From Microbispora corallina (lineage in GTDB: Bacteria; Actinomycetota; Actinomycetes; Streptosporangiales; Streptosporangiaceae): a DNA stretch of 64,000 nucleotides. Below, piece by piece: positions 42,080 through 51,720 of this stretch (the first letter of the stretch is position 1; every line of letters begins with the position of its first letter). The notes under the pieces were generated by a model. The model worked only from the letters and a program-made list of their open reading frames with translations. It ran no database searches and had not been told where the DNA came from. The position numbers were made by a program, and so were the translations under genes. Location of the stretch: contig NZ_BOOC01000043.1 of the NCBI RefSeq assembly GCF_016863035.1, positions 22,065-86,064 of the forward strand, given 5' to 3'.

Positions 42080-42553
42080 TCATCCCATGCCGCCGAACCA
42101 GCCGGGGACGTCGAGGCGGAACAGGTCGGGCGGGGTCATTCTGCGCAGGTCGTCCTCCAGCGCCCTGAGCCGGTCCTCCCCCAGCTCCCGGGCCCACCGT
42201 GCCCGCAGCTCGTCGAAGATCCGGGCGGACTGCTCCAGCGAGTCGGCGCCCCGCTCGGTCAGCCGCACGATCTTGCGTCTCGTGTCGTGCGGATCGGGCA
42301 CCCGATGGACGTAGCCGAGCCGCTCCAGCCCGTCGATCGTCTTGCCCGCGGCCTGCTTGGACACGGCCAGCAGCCGTCCGAGGTCGGCCGCCGTCGACCC
42401 TCCGCGCGTGATCGCCTGCAGGACGATCCCGTGCATCGGGCGCATGTCGGCATGGCCGCGCCGGGCCAGCTCGGCGTGCAGCTCGTCGATGAGCACGCGG
42501 AACGCGAGCAGGAACCGCATCGGCAGCTCGAAGCCGGGACGGTCAGTTGACAC
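42080..42553 (-). CDS. MarR-family transcriptional regulator
   Basis: 157 aa from GTG 42553. The winged helix is clear (GGSTAADLGRLLAVSKQAAGKTIDGLERLGYVHRVPDPHDTRRKIVRLTERG). TTG 42562 is also possible. It is divergent from a cupin gene, with a perfect inverted repeat between them, so it most likely represses the cupin gene and itself. Confidence 0.88.
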   Translation of the reverse strand: MSTDRPGFELPMRFLLAFRVLIDELHAELARRGHADMRPMHGIVLQAITRGGSTAADLGRLLAVSKQAAGKTIDGLERLGYVHRVPDPHDTRRKIVRLTERGADSLEQSARIFDELRARWARELGEDRLRALEDDLRRMTPPDLFRLDVPGWFGGMG

Positions 42554-42557
42554 GATG

Positions 42558-42572
42558 GACAACCAGGTTCAC
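42558..42572. promoter_or_regulatory. MarR half-site or weak operator
   Basis: GACAACCAGGTTCAC resembles the perfect site at 42579 but has a degraded right arm. The two sites start 21 bases apart, two turns of the helix. Confidence 0.45.
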
Positions 42573-42578
42573 TATTAC

Positions 42579-42593
42579 GACAACCATGTTGTC
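42579..42593. promoter_or_regulatory. MarR operator
   Basis: GACAACCATGTTGTC is a perfect 6-3-6 inverted repeat in the gap between the divergent MarR and cupin genes, 20 bases before the cupin ATG. MarR proteins bind sites of this form. Confidence 0.7.
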
Positions 42594-42612
42594 TATCGTA
42601 GGAGATTCCGCG

Positions 42613-42990
42613 ATGTCCGTCATCCGCAGCGCCGAGGCCCGCCGCCACGAGACCCCCAACGCCGTCATGACCACGTTCGCCTCGCCCAGCCTGGGCGGGT
42701 CCGGGCAGTCGCTGTGGCGGGTCGAGATGGCGCCGGGGGCCGCCGGCCCCCTGCACGCGTTCGACGCCGAGCAGGTGTGGACGGTCCTGGCCGGGGCCGC
42801 GTCCGTCGAGCTGGGCGAGGAGACGTTCGCGGTCGCGCCCGGCGACACGCTCGTCCTGCCGCCGCACGTGCTGCGCCGGGTCACGGCCGACCCCGCCGAG
42901 GGCTTCACGGCCGTGGTCACCGCTCCCGGCGGCGCGGTGGCGATGCTCGGCGACGGGACCGTCCACGGCGTTCCCGCCTGGATCGCCTGA
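42613..42990 (+). CDS. Cupin-domain protein
   Basis: 125 aa from ATG 42613, with AGGAG upstream. A small single-domain cupin: GPLHAFDAEQVWTVLAGAASVELGEETFAVAPGDTLVLPPHVLRRVTADPAEGF. One histidine and a glutamate in the first cupin motif and one histidine in the second remain, so a metal may bind weakly. Such proteins range from dioxygenases to sensors. The divergent MarR gene and operator suggest induced expression. Confidence 0.85.
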   Translation: MSVIRSAEARRHETPNAVMTTFASPSLGGSGQSLWRVEMAPGAAGPLHAFDAEQVWTVLAGAASVELGEETFAVAPGDTLVLPPHVLRRVTADPAEGFTAVVTAPGGAVAMLGDGTVHGVPAWIA

Positions 42991-43145
42991 CAGGGCCCGT
43001 CAAGACGGGAGGGGCCTGCGTACCAGGTGGGACGACTCCCGTCACGCGCTGTGGACCGGTCCACATCGCAAGGTGAGCGAACGGATACCAACCGGAGACC
43101 TTGCAGCTTGTTCGGTGTTATCCCTTGGCCGTACCGTTTACTACC

Positions 43146-44342
43146 GTGACGACGCCGCTGCATCCCGACCCAGAGCCGAGGCGGCGGGACTACGTGATCA
43201 TCTCGGTCGACGATCATCTGATCGAGCCGGCCGATCTCTTCGAGGACCGCCTGCCGGACAAGTACAAGGACCTCGCTCCCAAGGTCGTGGAGACCGACGC
43301 CGGTCACCAGGTGTGGCGGTACGGCGGCGCCACCTACCCATGCGCCGGGCTTGACGTGGGCGCCGGGCTGCCCAAGGAGCAGTGGACGCTCGACCCCGTC
43401 CGCTTCGAGGAGATGCGGCCCGGCTGCTACGACATCGAGGCCAGGATCGGCGACATGGACGCCGCGGGCGTCTGGGCGGCGCTCTGCTTCCCCGGCATGC
43501 TGGCCAACCAGGCCGGCGTCCTGTTCGCCCGCACCCGCGACCAGGACCTCGGCCTCGCCCTCGTCCAGGCGTGGAACGACTGGCACGTGGACGTGTGGGC
43601 CGGCACCTATCCCGAGCGGATGATCGCCCTCCAGCTCCCCTGGCTGCCCGACCCCGAGACGGCGGCCAAGGAGATCAGGGCCAACGCCGCGCGGGGGTTC
43701 AAGGCGGTGGTGTTCCCCGAGTTCCCCACCCGGTTGCGGCTGCCGTCCATCCACAGCGGGCACTGGGACCCGTTCTTCGCCGCCTGCGAGGAGACCGGCA
43801 CCGTCGTCTGCCTGCACACCGGCGCCTCGTCCTGGGCCCCGGTGCCCTCGCCCGACACCCCGATCGAGGCGATCACCACGCTGATCCCGGCGAGCGCGAT
43901 GTTCGCCTGCGCCGACTGGCTCTGGTCGGGCGTCGCCCTGCGCTTCCCCGCGCTGCGCATCCTGATCGTCGAGGGCGGCGTCGGGTGGCTGCCCATGCTG
44001 GCCGAGCGCGCCGACCACGCCCTTGACCACCCGGTCGCGGGCGAGTCGAGCTGGGAGGGCGGCCTCAAGCCGAGCGAGGTCCTGCGGCGCAACTTCTTCT
44101 TCGGCACGCTCGACGACAACGCGCTCGGAGCCGTCCGGATGGCCGTGGGGATGGAGCACGTGCTGCTGGAGAGCGGCTACCCGCGCGCCGAGTCGACCTG
44201 GCCCGACACCCAGCGCACGGTCGCCCGCAACCTCGGCAGCCTGCCGCCGACCGACGTCGCCCGCGTGGCGTACGGCAACGCCGCCCGGCTGTTCGGCCAC
44301 CCCCTCCCCTCACGCGCCTGGCTGCGCATGGAGGAGATCTAG
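43146..44342 (+). CDS. Amidohydrolase 2-type metal-dependent hydrolase
   Basis: 398 aa from GTG 43146. The opening [27 protein letters not shown] matches actinobacterial amidohydrolase-2 proteins, where a HxH is replaced by DDH. Further features are [13 protein letters not shown] loops, the histidine in [11 protein letters not shown], and [19 protein letters not shown] plus a metal-site aspartate near the end. Members decarboxylate or hydrolyse aromatic or cyclic acids; the substrate is unknown. The in-frame start at 43101 lies in the promoter zone. No ribosome site is seen, so translation may be leaderless. Confidence 0.85.
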   Translation: MTTPLHPDPEPRRRDYVIISVDDHLIEPADLFEDRLPDKYKDLAPKVVETDAGHQVWRYGGATYPCAGLDVGAGLPKEQWTLDPVRFEEMRPGCYDIEARIGDMDAAGVWAALCFPGMLANQAGVLFARTRDQDLGLALVQAWNDWHVDVWAGTYPERMIALQLPWLPDPETAAKEIRANAARGFKAVVFPEFPTRLRLPSIHSGHWDPFFAACEETGTVVCLHTGASSWAPVPSPDTPIEAITTLIPASAMFACADWLWSGVALRFPALRILIVEGGVGWLPMLAERADHALDHPVAGESSWEGGLKPSEVLRRNFFFGTLDDNALGAVRMAVGMEHVLLESGYPRAESTWPDTQRTVARNLGSLPPTDVARVAYGNAARLFGHPLPSRAWLRMEEI

Positions 44343-45109
44343 GGCAGCCGGGGGACGCTGTCGACGAGGCGGCGGGTGTAGGGGTGGCGGGGGGAGCCGA
44401 GCACCTGGGCGGTCTCCCCGCTCTCCACGATCCGTCCCCGTTCCAGCACCGCCACCTCCTGGCAGAGGGCGGCCACCACGGCGAGGTCGTGCGAGACCAT
44501 GACGACGGTCAGCCCGCGGGTCTCCCGCAGCTCCGCCAGCAGGTCGACGATCCGCACCCGGGTCGAGACGTCCAGCGCGCTGACGGGCTCGTCGGCGAGC
44601 AGGACGCGCGGTCCGCACGCGATCGCCCGGGCGATGGCGATGCGCTGGCGCTGCCCGCCGGAGAACTCGTGGGGGTAGCGCCCCGCCGCGTCCTCGGGCA
44701 GCCCGACGGCCCGCAGGGCCTCGGCGACGCGGGCGCGCGCGACGTCCCTCGGGACGCCGTCCAGCAGGCCCAGCGAGCGGAGCGGCTCCGACACGATCCC
44801 GCTCACCCGCTGACGGGGGTCGAGCGACGAGTACGGATCCTGGAACACGGTCTGCACGCCCCGCCGGAACTCCCGCATCAGCGCGCGGTCGCGCGGCGCC
44901 AGGTCGCGGCCGTCGTAGCGGATCGCGCCGCCGGTGGGCCGGGCGAGCCCGAGGAGCAGGCGCAGCAGCGTCGTCTTGCCCGCCCCCGACTCCCCGACGA
45001 GGGCGAGGTTGCGGCCGGGCGTCACCGCGACCGACACGTCGTCCAGGACGGGGGCCGACCGGCCGTAGGCGAAGCGCACCTCCCGCGCCTCCAGGACGGG
45101 TCCGGTCAC
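44339..45109 (-). CDS. Dipeptide-type ABC ATPase (DppF-like)
   Basis: 256 aa. Walker [10 protein letters not shown], signature [13 protein letters not shown] (FSGGQRQRI) and Walker [11 protein letters not shown] are intact, with the [15 protein letters not shown] end. Its frame meets the upstream gene in a GTGA overlap. It is the last gene of the operon that starts at 49340. It lacks the long C-terminal tail of DppF, which is about 60 residues shorter here. Confidence 0.88.
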   Translation of the reverse strand: MTGPVLEAREVRFAYGRSAPVLDDVSVAVTPGRNLALVGESGAGKTTLLRLLLGLARPTGGAIRYDGRDLAPRDRALMREFRRGVQTVFQDPYSSLDPRQRVSGIVSEPLRSLGLLDGVPRDVARARVAEALRAVGLPEDAAGRYPHEFSGGQRQRIAIARAIACGPRVLLADEPVSALDVSTRVRIVDLLAELRETRGLTVVMVSHDLAVVAALCQEVAVLERGRIVESGETAQVLGSPRHPYTRRLVDSVPRLP

Positions 45110-45915
45110 GGCGTCCTCCAGTCCAGCGCGCGATCCAGGTGCCGGGCGCTCGCGACCAGGTCCTGCGTGTACGGGTGCCGCGGCGCGCGCACGACCTCGC
45201 CGACGCTCCCGGACTCCACGGCCCGGCCGTCCCTGAGCACCACGACCCGCTCGGTCACCCGGGCGACCACGGCAAGGTCGTGGCTGATGAACAACAGGGC
45301 CATGCCCCTGCCGGCCACCAGGCCGTCGAGCAGCGCGAGGACGTCGGCCTGCACGGTGACGTCCAGCGCCGTCGTGGGCTCGTCGGCGACGAGCAGGGCC
45401 GGGTCGCAGGCGAGGGCCATCGCGATGGCCACCCGCTGACGCTGGCCGCCGGAGATCTCGTGGGGGTAGGCCCGGGCGACGCGCTCGGGATCGGCCAGCC
45501 GCACCTCCTCCAGCGCGGCCAGGACGGCCGCGCGCAGCGCCCGGCCGCGCAGCCCGCGCCGGCGCCGCAGCGGCTCGGCGACCTGCCGGCCCACCCGCAT
45601 GAGCGGGTCGAGGGCGGTGAGCGGCTCCTGGAAGACCGCGCTCACGGCCCGGCCGCGCACCCGGTTCAGCCGCCGCTCCCCGGCCCCGAGGACGTCCGTA
45701 CGGCCCGCGCCGGGGGCGTCGAGGACGACGGCGCCGGAGGCGGTCATGCCGGGCGGGAGCAGGCCGAGAACGGCCAGCGCGGTGAGCGACTTCCCCGATC
45801 CCGACTCGCCGATCAGGCCCAGCCGCCCGCCGGGCTCGACGGAGAACGACACGCCGGACACGAGGTCGCGGCCGCCCGTGCGGATCGTGAGCCCGGCGAC
45901 GTCGAGCAGGGTCAC
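45106..45915 (-). CDS. Dipeptide-type ABC ATPase (DppD-like)
   Basis: 269 aa from GTG 45915. Walker A GESGSGKS, signature ISGGQRQRV and Walker [11 protein letters not shown] are canonical. The C-terminal end has [12 protein letters not shown]. It overlaps both neighbours by GTGA. It lacks the usual C-terminal extension of DppD, as does its partner. Confidence 0.88.
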   Translation of the reverse strand: MTLLDVAGLTIRTGGRDLVSGVSFSVEPGGRLGLIGESGSGKSLTALAVLGLLPPGMTASGAVVLDAPGAGRTDVLGAGERRLNRVRGRAVSAVFQEPLTALDPLMRVGRQVAEPLRRRRGLRGRALRAAVLAALEEVRLADPERVARAYPHEISGGQRQRVAIAMALACDPALLVADEPTTALDVTVQADVLALLDGLVAGRGMALLFISHDLAVVARVTERVVVLRDGRAVESGSVGEVVRAPRHPYTQDLVASARHLDRALDWRTP

Positions 45916-46781
45916 CGCGTCCTCCTCCGGGTCGGGTCGGCCACGTCCCGGACGCCGTCCGCGATCAGGTTCACGCCGACGACCAGCACGACGAGCAGCA
46001 CGCCGGGCGCGATCACCCCGGCCGGCGCGATGAACACGCTCGCCTGGGCCTCCTGGAGCATGCGGCCCCAGGAGGCGTTCGGGGGCGGCGTGCCCAGACC
46101 GAGGTACGACAGGCTGGCCTCCGCCAGCACGGCCAGCCCGAACTGGAGGGCCAGGTTGACCGACAGCGTCGGCCAGATGTTCGGCAGCACGTGGGTGACC
46201 ACGATCCTGGGCCACGAGGTTCCCGAGGTGCGGGACGCCGTGATGTAGTCCTGCGCCAGCACACGCTTGACCAGCACCCTGGCCAGCCGCGCGACGATCG
46301 CGGACATCGCCAGCCCGATCGCGATGATCGCGGAGCCGAGCGAGGCGTCCCTCGCGGCCGTGACCAGCATCGCCAGCAGCACGGTGGGGAACGCGATGAG
46401 GATGTCGAGGAACGCCGAGAGCGCGTCGTCCATCCAGCGGGTGGCGAATCCGGCGACCAGCCCGCCCGCGAGTCCGGCCACGCCGCCGATCAGGACCGAC
46501 CCGGCGCCGGCCTCCAGCGCCACCCGGGCCCCGATCATGAGCTGGGTGAGCAGGTCGCGGCCGAGCTTGTCGGTCCCCAGCAGGTGGGGCAGGCCCGGCG
46601 GCATCAACCGGTCGCCCGAGGTGTCGTCCGGCGCGTACGGCAGCCAGAACAGCGACACGACGGCCACGGCGACGACCAGGCCGGCGAGCACGCAGCCGGT
46701 CAGCAGCGTCACCGAGCGCGGGACGCGGCGGCGGGCGGGCGGCGCGGCGGCCTCCGCCTCGCCGATCAGCGGCGCGGTCAC
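45912..46781 (-). CDS. Dipeptide-type ABC permease (DppC-like)
   Basis: 289 aa from GTG 46781. An early helix is followed by HLLGTDKLGRDLLTQLMIGARVAL, a DppC mark, and five further helices. The EAA-like loop includes DYITASRTSGTSWPRIVVTHVLPN. It overlaps the upstream permease (GTGA) and the next ATPase. Confidence 0.88.
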   Translation of the reverse strand: MTAPLIGEAEAAAPPARRRVPRSVTLLTGCVLAGLVVAVAVVSLFWLPYAPDDTSGDRLMPPGLPHLLGTDKLGRDLLTQLMIGARVALEAGAGSVLIGGVAGLAGGLVAGFATRWMDDALSAFLDILIAFPTVLLAMLVTAARDASLGSAIIAIGLAMSAIVARLARVLVKRVLAQDYITASRTSGTSWPRIVVTHVLPNIWPTLSVNLALQFGLAVLAEASLSYLGLGTPPPNASWGRMLQEAQASVFIAPAGVIAPGVLLVVLVVGVNLIADGVRDVADPTRRRTR

Positions 46782-47743
46782 CCGGCCTCCCGGGCGAGCG
46801 AGCGGCGCAGCCGGGGGTCGATGAGCCGCTGGACCACGTCGGCCGCGAACCCGATCAGCAGCACGCCGAGCGTGCTGACGACGAGGACCCCCTGGATGAC
46901 CGGGTAGTCGTGCTGGGCGAAGCCCTTGACCAGCATGCTCCCGAGGCCGGGCAGGGCGAACACGCTCTCGACGACCACGGCTCCGAGGAACGTGGTGGCC
47001 AGCTCGATGCCGAGGATCGACACCACCGGCACGACGGCGTTGCGGAGCCCGTGCCGCCACATCGCCCGGGTGAACGAGGAGCCGAGCGCGCGGGCCGTGC
47101 GCAGGTAGTCGGCGCCGAGCACGTCGAGGGTGGCCGAGCGGACGTAGCGGATCAGCGAGGCCGACATGACCAGCGCGACCGTGACGACGGGCAGGGTCAG
47201 CGAGGTCAGCGCGTCCGCCGGGCTCGCCCAGTCGTCCTGCGGGAAGCCCCCGGCCGGCAGCAGGCCGAGCGAGAGCGAGAAGACCGTGATCAGGAGCATG
47301 CCGACCCAGAAGACCGGGACCGCGACGCCGAGCTGCGACAGCGCGCTCAGCAGCGAGCCGTACCAGGTGCCGGCCCGGTGGGCGGCCAGGAACCCGACCG
47401 GCACGGCGATGACCACCGCGAGCAGGAAGGCCAGCAGGGTCAGCGGGACCGTGACGACGAGGCGCGAGGCGATCTCCGGGCCGACCGGGAGCGTGCTGAC
47501 GAACGACGCGCCGAGGTCGAGCGCGGCCATCTGGCCGAGCCAGGAGGCGAACTGCTCGGGCAGCGGCCGGTCCGACCCGATCTGGTGGCGTGCGGCGGCG
47601 ATCTGGTCGGGGGTCGCGCCGACCGACAGCAGCGAGTTGGCCGGGTCGCCCGGCAGCAGCCGGAGCAGCAGGAACAGCACCATGCCGGCCAGGAGCAGCG
47701 ACACGACGAGCAACGCCGTCCGGCGCAGCAGGTAAGCAGTCAT
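46778..47743 (-). CDS. Dipeptide-type ABC permease (DppB-like)
   Basis: 321 aa, six membrane helices. LLRLLPGDPANSLLSVGATPDQIAAARHQIG is typical of DppB. The EAA-like loop contains DYLRTARALGSSFTRAMWRHGLRNAVVP. ATG 47743 is 70 bases after the binding-protein stop, with a stem-loop in the gap. Confidence 0.88.
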   Translation of the reverse strand: MTAYLLRRTALLVVSLLLAGMVLFLLLRLLPGDPANSLLSVGATPDQIAAARHQIGSDRPLPEQFASWLGQMAALDLGASFVSTLPVGPEIASRLVVTVPLTLLAFLLAVVIAVPVGFLAAHRAGTWYGSLLSALSQLGVAVPVFWVGMLLITVFSLSLGLLPAGGFPQDDWASPADALTSLTLPVVTVALVMSASLIRYVRSATLDVLGADYLRTARALGSSFTRAMWRHGLRNAVVPVVSILGIELATTFLGAVVVESVFALPGLGSMLVKGFAQHDYPVIQGVLVVSTLGVLLIGFAADVVQRLIDPRLRRSLAREAG

Positions 47744-47782
47744 GGGCGAGGACCGATCGGTGGGAACACGGGACGTGCGAAG

Positions 47783-47806
47783 GCCCCGGCCCTGTGGGGC
47801 CGGGGC
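47783..47806 (-). terminator. Intra-operon stem-loop between binding protein and permease
   Basis: GCCCCGGCCC (47783-47792) pairs perfectly with GGGCCGGGGC (47797-47806) around TGTG. It lies right after the binding-protein stop and before the first permease, the same position as the stem-loop in the mannoside operon. Confidence 0.65.
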
Positions 47807-47813
47807 GCCGCGG

Positions 47814-49340
47814 TCAGCCTCCCGCGCCGGCCTTCTTGATGCCGTACGCGTAGAACTGGGAGTTCAGTCCGTTGACGGGGTAGCCCGACAGTGATGTGGA
47901 GGCGACGACGATCTGCGGGTAGAGGTAGAGCCAGTCGCTGGCCGCGTCGGCCGCGATCTGCTCGTTGACCTTCTTCAGCAGCGCCGTCTGCCCGTCCGCC
48001 GTGTCCGACTGCTCGGCCTGCTTCACCCAGTCGGTCACCTGCGGGTTGTCGTAGCCCCAGTAGAAGTCGGGGTCGCCGTACCAGACCACGTCGCGGTCGT
48101 TGACGTGCTCCTGCAGCGTCGCGGCGAAGTCGTGGTTCTTGTAGACCTTCGTGTACCACTGGTCGGCGGTGATCACGTTGATCGTCACCGTGATCCCGAC
48201 CTTGGCCAGCTCCGACTTCACGAACGTCGCCACCGTGGGGTGGGGGTCGTAGTTGGGCGTGTCGAGCGTGAAGGAGAAGCCGTTCGGGTATCCCGCGTCG
48301 GCCAGCTCCTTCTTCGCCAGGGCCGGGTCGTACGGGTTGACCTTGGTCAGGTCCTCGTACCACGGGTCGGAGGGCGGCACCATCGAGCCGATCAGCGTGC
48401 CGTACCGGCCCCAGATCGAGCTGAGCAGCTTCCGGTCGTCGATGGCGGAGGTGATCGCCTTGCGGACGCCCACCTTGTCGAACGGCGCCTTCCGGTCGTT
48501 GAACGCCAGCAGCAGCTTGGTCGTCGACTGGCCGTTGTTGACCTTGTAGCCCTTGTCGCTCTCGAACCGCGCCAGCGCGTCCGGGCTCTGCTCGCTGGTC
48601 ACCACGTCGACCGCCTTGGTCAGCAGCGCGTTGTTGAGCGCGGTCGCGTCGGTGAAGTAGTGGAACACGACCTGCTTGTTCGCGGCCGGGGTGCCCCAGT
48701 AGCCGGGGAAGCGCTCCAGCGTGAGCGAGGACCCGCGCTTCCAGGTCCCCAGCGTGTACGGCCCGGTGCCGTCCTCGGAGGTCGTCAGGTCCTTCGCCTG
48801 GGAGTCGACGATCCACACGTAGCTGAGGTTGTAGACCAGAGAGATCGACTTGTCGGACAGCTTCACGACGACCGTCGAGTCGTCCGGCGTCTCGATGCTC
48901 TTGATCACCTGGAGCTGGCTCTTGCGGGCCGACTGGGAGTCGTCGGCGACCACCCGCTCGATGCTGTACTTGACGTCGGCCGAGGTCAGCGGCTTGCCGG
49001 AGTGGAACTTCACCCCGCTCCTCAGCGTGAACGTGTACGTCAGGCCGTCCGCGGCGGCCGTGCTCTTCGTGGCCAGCAGGTTCTCGACCTTGCCGGCGTC
49101 GGTCAGCCGGAACAGGCCCTCGTACACGTTGCCGTTGAACGCCTCGGTCACGCCCTGGCCGCCGCCCGCCGTGTTGTCGAGGTTCTGCGGCTCGTAGAGG
49201 GACCCGATCCCGATGGTGGCGTCCGGGTCGTACGACCCCGTCGCCGCGGGCGCGGCGCTCCCGCCACCCCCGCCGCACGCCGTGAGGGCGAGCGCGAGGG
49301 CGAGGGCGGCGCCGAGCAGCGACGTCGTCTTGCTGATCAC
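47814..49340 (-). CDS. Solute-binding lipoprotein of the dipeptide-type importer
   Basis: 508 aa from GTG 49340, with CAGGAG upstream. Lipobox LTAC at about residues 19-22. Family 5 features: IGIGSLYEPQNLDNTAGG, YTFTLRSGVKFHSGKPLTSADVKYSIERV and the C-terminal LKKVNEQIAADAASDWLYLYPQ segment. It binds a peptide, nickel complex or other small ligand outside the cell; the sequence does not settle which. It is the first gene of the operon, and a DUF1684 gene lies 65 bases upstream on the same strand. Confidence 0.88.
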   Translation of the reverse strand: MISKTTSLLGAALALALALTACGGGGGSAAPAATGSYDPDATIGIGSLYEPQNLDNTAGGGQGVTEAFNGNVYEGLFRLTDAGKVENLLATKSTAAADGLTYTFTLRSGVKFHSGKPLTSADVKYSIERVVADDSQSARKSQLQVIKSIETPDDSTVVVKLSDKSISLVYNLSYVWIVDSQAKDLTTSEDGTGPYTLGTWKRGSSLTLERFPGYWGTPAANKQVVFHYFTDATALNNALLTKAVDVVTSEQSPDALARFESDKGYKVNNGQSTTKLLLAFNDRKAPFDKVGVRKAITSAIDDRKLLSSIWGRYGTLIGSMVPPSDPWYEDLTKVNPYDPALAKKELADAGYPNGFSFTLDTPNYDPHPTVATFVKSELAKVGITVTINVITADQWYTKVYKNHDFAATLQEHVNDRDVVWYGDPDFYWGYDNPQVTDWVKQAEQSDTADGQTALLKKVNEQIAADAASDWLYLYPQIVVASTSLSGYPVNGLNSQFYAYGIKKAGAGG

Positions 49341-49405
49341 TGTTTCTCCTGGCCGGCGGCCACGTGGCCGCCCGATGGTGGTGCGGGGTGAGGCGGGGGG
49401 TCGGG

Positions 49406-50143
49406 TCAGTGCGGCAGGTAGCCGTCGAGGAAGACCGGAAGCTTCTCGCCCGCCTCGATCGACACGCCGAAGCGGTTGCCGGGCGGCGGAAGCGGACAGT
49501 TGAAGTGGGAGGAGAAGCCGCAGGGCGGCACGAACGCCCGGTTGAAGTCGAGCACGACCCGGTCGGCGCCGGGCTCGTGATGCACGTGCAGGAAGCGGCC
49601 GCCGCCGTAGGTGGCCGAGCCGTTGGTCCGGTCGCCGACGACGAGGAGCAGCGTCCCCTCGTCCTCGAACGCCGCCAGGTTGTACGCGGTGCCGTCCAGC
49701 GTGAACGTGATGTCGCCGGGGACCACGTGGTCGCGGGTGCCGCCGTCGTCGCGCATGTGCTCGAACGGCAGCAGCCGCGACTCGGACACCGGCGTGAAGG
49801 TCGCCTCGACGACCCACTCGGGCGCGAACGGATAGGTGTCGATCGTCACGAAGTGGTTGATCGCCGGGGAGGCGGCGTCCCACAGCCGGATGCCGCGCTC
49901 GGTCTCTCCCGTGCCGATGTGGGACCGCTCGATCCAGGTGGCCCTGACCGTGTCCGGGCGGCCGGAGAGCGCGTCCTCCAGCGACGCGCTCTCATCCGGC
50001 TGGAGCCAGCGCGTCTCCACGAGTGCCAGAGGACCGGTCGGGGAGGCGACGGACGCCAGCCGGGCGGCCCGCCAGGCCTCCCAGTCCGCGCGCGCGGCCT
50101 CGACGGCAGCCGGGGAGGCGAGTGGGGGCATGGGGTCGCTCAC
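49406..50143 (-). CDS. DUF1684 family protein
   Basis: 245 aa. DUF1684 marks are present: VVGDRTNGSATYGGGRFLHV and LDFNRAFVPPCGFSSHFNCPL followed by PPPGNRFGVSIEAGEKLP. No signal or membrane helix is seen, so it is cytoplasmic. The function of DUF1684 is not established. It may be co-transcribed with the ABC operon, 65 bases downstream. GTG 50143 is used; ATG at 50131 (MPPLAS) is the alternative. Confidence 0.85.
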   Translation of the reverse strand: MSDPMPPLASPAAVEAARADWEAWRAARLASVASPTGPLALVETRWLQPDESASLEDALSGRPDTVRATWIERSHIGTGETERGIRLWDAASPAINHFVTIDTYPFAPEWVVEATFTPVSESRLLPFEHMRDDGGTRDHVVPGDITFTLDGTAYNLAAFEDEGTLLLVVGDRTNGSATYGGGRFLHVHHEPGADRVVLDFNRAFVPPCGFSSHFNCPLPPPGNRFGVSIEAGEKLPVFLDGYLPH

Positions 50144-50227
50144 TTCGGTCGGGCGCCATGATCAGCACCATTGGCGAGGTTTGAGCATTACCCTACAAGA
50201 AAAGGGGGTTTATGGCCAGCCGGAAGC

Positions 50228-50584
50228 TCAGCGCCGGGACGCCCGGCCGGGGATGGTCCGGTGGACGCCCTCGGTCTCCCAGTCGACGTAGCGGCCGCTC
50301 TCGCCGAGCAGCGCGGTCATGAGCCAGAGGAACACGCCGAAGTCGTCGACGACGCCGATGCCCAGCAGGAAGTCCGGGACCACGTCGATCGGGGACACGA
50401 TGTAGACCACCGCCATGCCGAGCATGGCCAGCTTGCCCTTGGTCAGGCCCGGGTAGTCCCCCCGCATGCCGGCCCGCAGCATCCGGGGCAGGGCCCGCAG
50501 CCGTGCCACGAGGCCGGGCGAGCCCGGGCGGGAGACCTCCCGGTAGGCGCGCCAGGTCGCCGCCGCGCGTCCTGCTTTCACCAT
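50228..50584 (-). CDS. YkvA-like DUF1232 membrane protein
   Basis: 118 aa from ATG 50584, with GGAGG upstream. The DUF1232 mark YIVSPIDVVPDFLLGIGVVDDFGVF lies in the middle, followed by a hydrophobic helix. The N-terminus is basic. The family occurs widely in bacteria as short membrane-associated proteins, and its role is unknown. It stands alone. Confidence 0.85.
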   Translation of the reverse strand: MVKAGRAAATWRAYREVSRPGSPGLVARLRALPRMLRAGMRGDYPGLTKGKLAMLGMAVVYIVSPIDVVPDFLLGIGVVDDFGVFLWLMTALLGESGRYVDWETEGVHRTIPGRASRR

Positions 50585-50701
50585 GCCGACCACCTCCGGA
50601 CCGATCACTGCCCTTGTCACCGTCGTGGTAACGTCCCGCGCCGCCGGTGGGGTTCCGCCGGTACAAGGTCCTGACGTCCCGGTGAGGCCGCCGTACCGGC
50701 G

Positions 50702-51718
50702 TCAGCGGGGGGCGGCGGCGTGGCCGAAGGCCTGGAGGATGAGCCCGGTGGCGTCGAGTCTCGCCGTCCGTCCCAGCGCGTCGAGCGCGATGCCGCCCGG
50801 CCACGTGTGACCGCCCCCGTCGACGACGTACGCCTCCACGGTGGCGCCGCCCGCACAGGGGAAGGTCCGCAGGGTGACGTCTGGCGCGGGCCTGCTCGTG
50901 CTCGACGGCCGGCAGCCCATCGCCCGGGTCCAGCGGGCCAGGGTGGTCTCGAACGACGGCAGCCGCACCCGGCTCAGCCACGCCGGCACCTGGTAGCCCT
51001 GGATCCGCCCGGACAGGCGCACCCGACCTCCGTCGAACGGCACCACGCGGTCGCCCGTCCCGTGGAACGCGACGATCGTGGTCGGCCGGGGATGGGCGCA
51101 CGGCGGCGCGATCGTCAGCCCGCTGACCGGCGCGACCGCCGCGAGCCTGCCGTCCAGGCCGCAGACGAGGGCGGCGGCCATGCCCGCGCCGTTCGACATC
51201 CCCGTGGCGAACTCCCTGGTCGTGTCCACGCACAGGGTCGCCTCAAGGTGGTCGAGCAGGGCGGCCGCCGCCTTGATCTCGATGTCCGGGTCCGCGAACC
51301 GCCCGAAGCCGGGCAGGATCCACCCGGGCAGCCCCGAGGCCGACTCCGGCGTGACCACGATGTAGCCGAGGTTGGACCCGGCGACGGGCAGGCGCGTGTA
51401 CGCGTCCTGCTGGACGGCGTTCGAGCCGAGACCGTGGTAGTTGAGCACGAGCGGCGCGGGCGAGGTGTTGGGGAACCCGGCCGGCAGCGTGAGCAGGAAG
51501 CCGAGCGTCCGCCCGCCCGCCTTCACCTCGCGCCGTCCGCCCGTGGGCGGCGTCTTTCCACAGCCTGTGGACGCGCCGCGCGGCGGGACGGACGCCGACG
51601 CGCGCACCGGCGGCGCGGCCGCGCCGGGCGAGGACGAAGACGACGGCGCGGACGAGCAGGCCGCCAGCGCGACCAGCACGCCGGTCAGGACGGCCCCCAG
51701 CCGGGACGGGCGCGCCAC
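50702..51718 (-). CDS. PHB-depolymerase/feruloyl-esterase-like lipoprotein
   Basis: 338 aa from GTG 51718. A lipobox (LAAC) near residue 19 and a Ser/Pro/Ala linker anchor it outside. The alpha/beta hydrolase core has the nucleophile serine in TGMSNGAG, an aspartate in GTGDRVVPFDG and a histidine in GGGHTWPGG. YHGLGSNAVQQ is the oxyanion-side segment. This set matches LpqC-type esterases and polyhydroxybutyrate depolymerases. It starts two bases after the LLM gene, so it is in one transcript. Confidence 0.85.
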   Translation of the reverse strand: MARPSRLGAVLTGVLVALAACSSAPSSSSSPGAAAPPVRASASVPPRGASTGCGKTPPTGGRREVKAGGRTLGFLLTLPAGFPNTSPAPLVLNYHGLGSNAVQQDAYTRLPVAGSNLGYIVVTPESASGLPGWILPGFGRFADPDIEIKAAAALLDHLEATLCVDTTREFATGMSNGAGMAAALVCGLDGRLAAVAPVSGLTIAPPCAHPRPTTIVAFHGTGDRVVPFDGGRVRLSGRIQGYQVPAWLSRVRLPSFETTLARWTRAMGCRPSSTSRPAPDVTLRTFPCAGGATVEAYVVDGGGHTWPGGIALDALGRTARLDATGLILQAFGHAAAPR

Positions 51719-51720
51719 CC

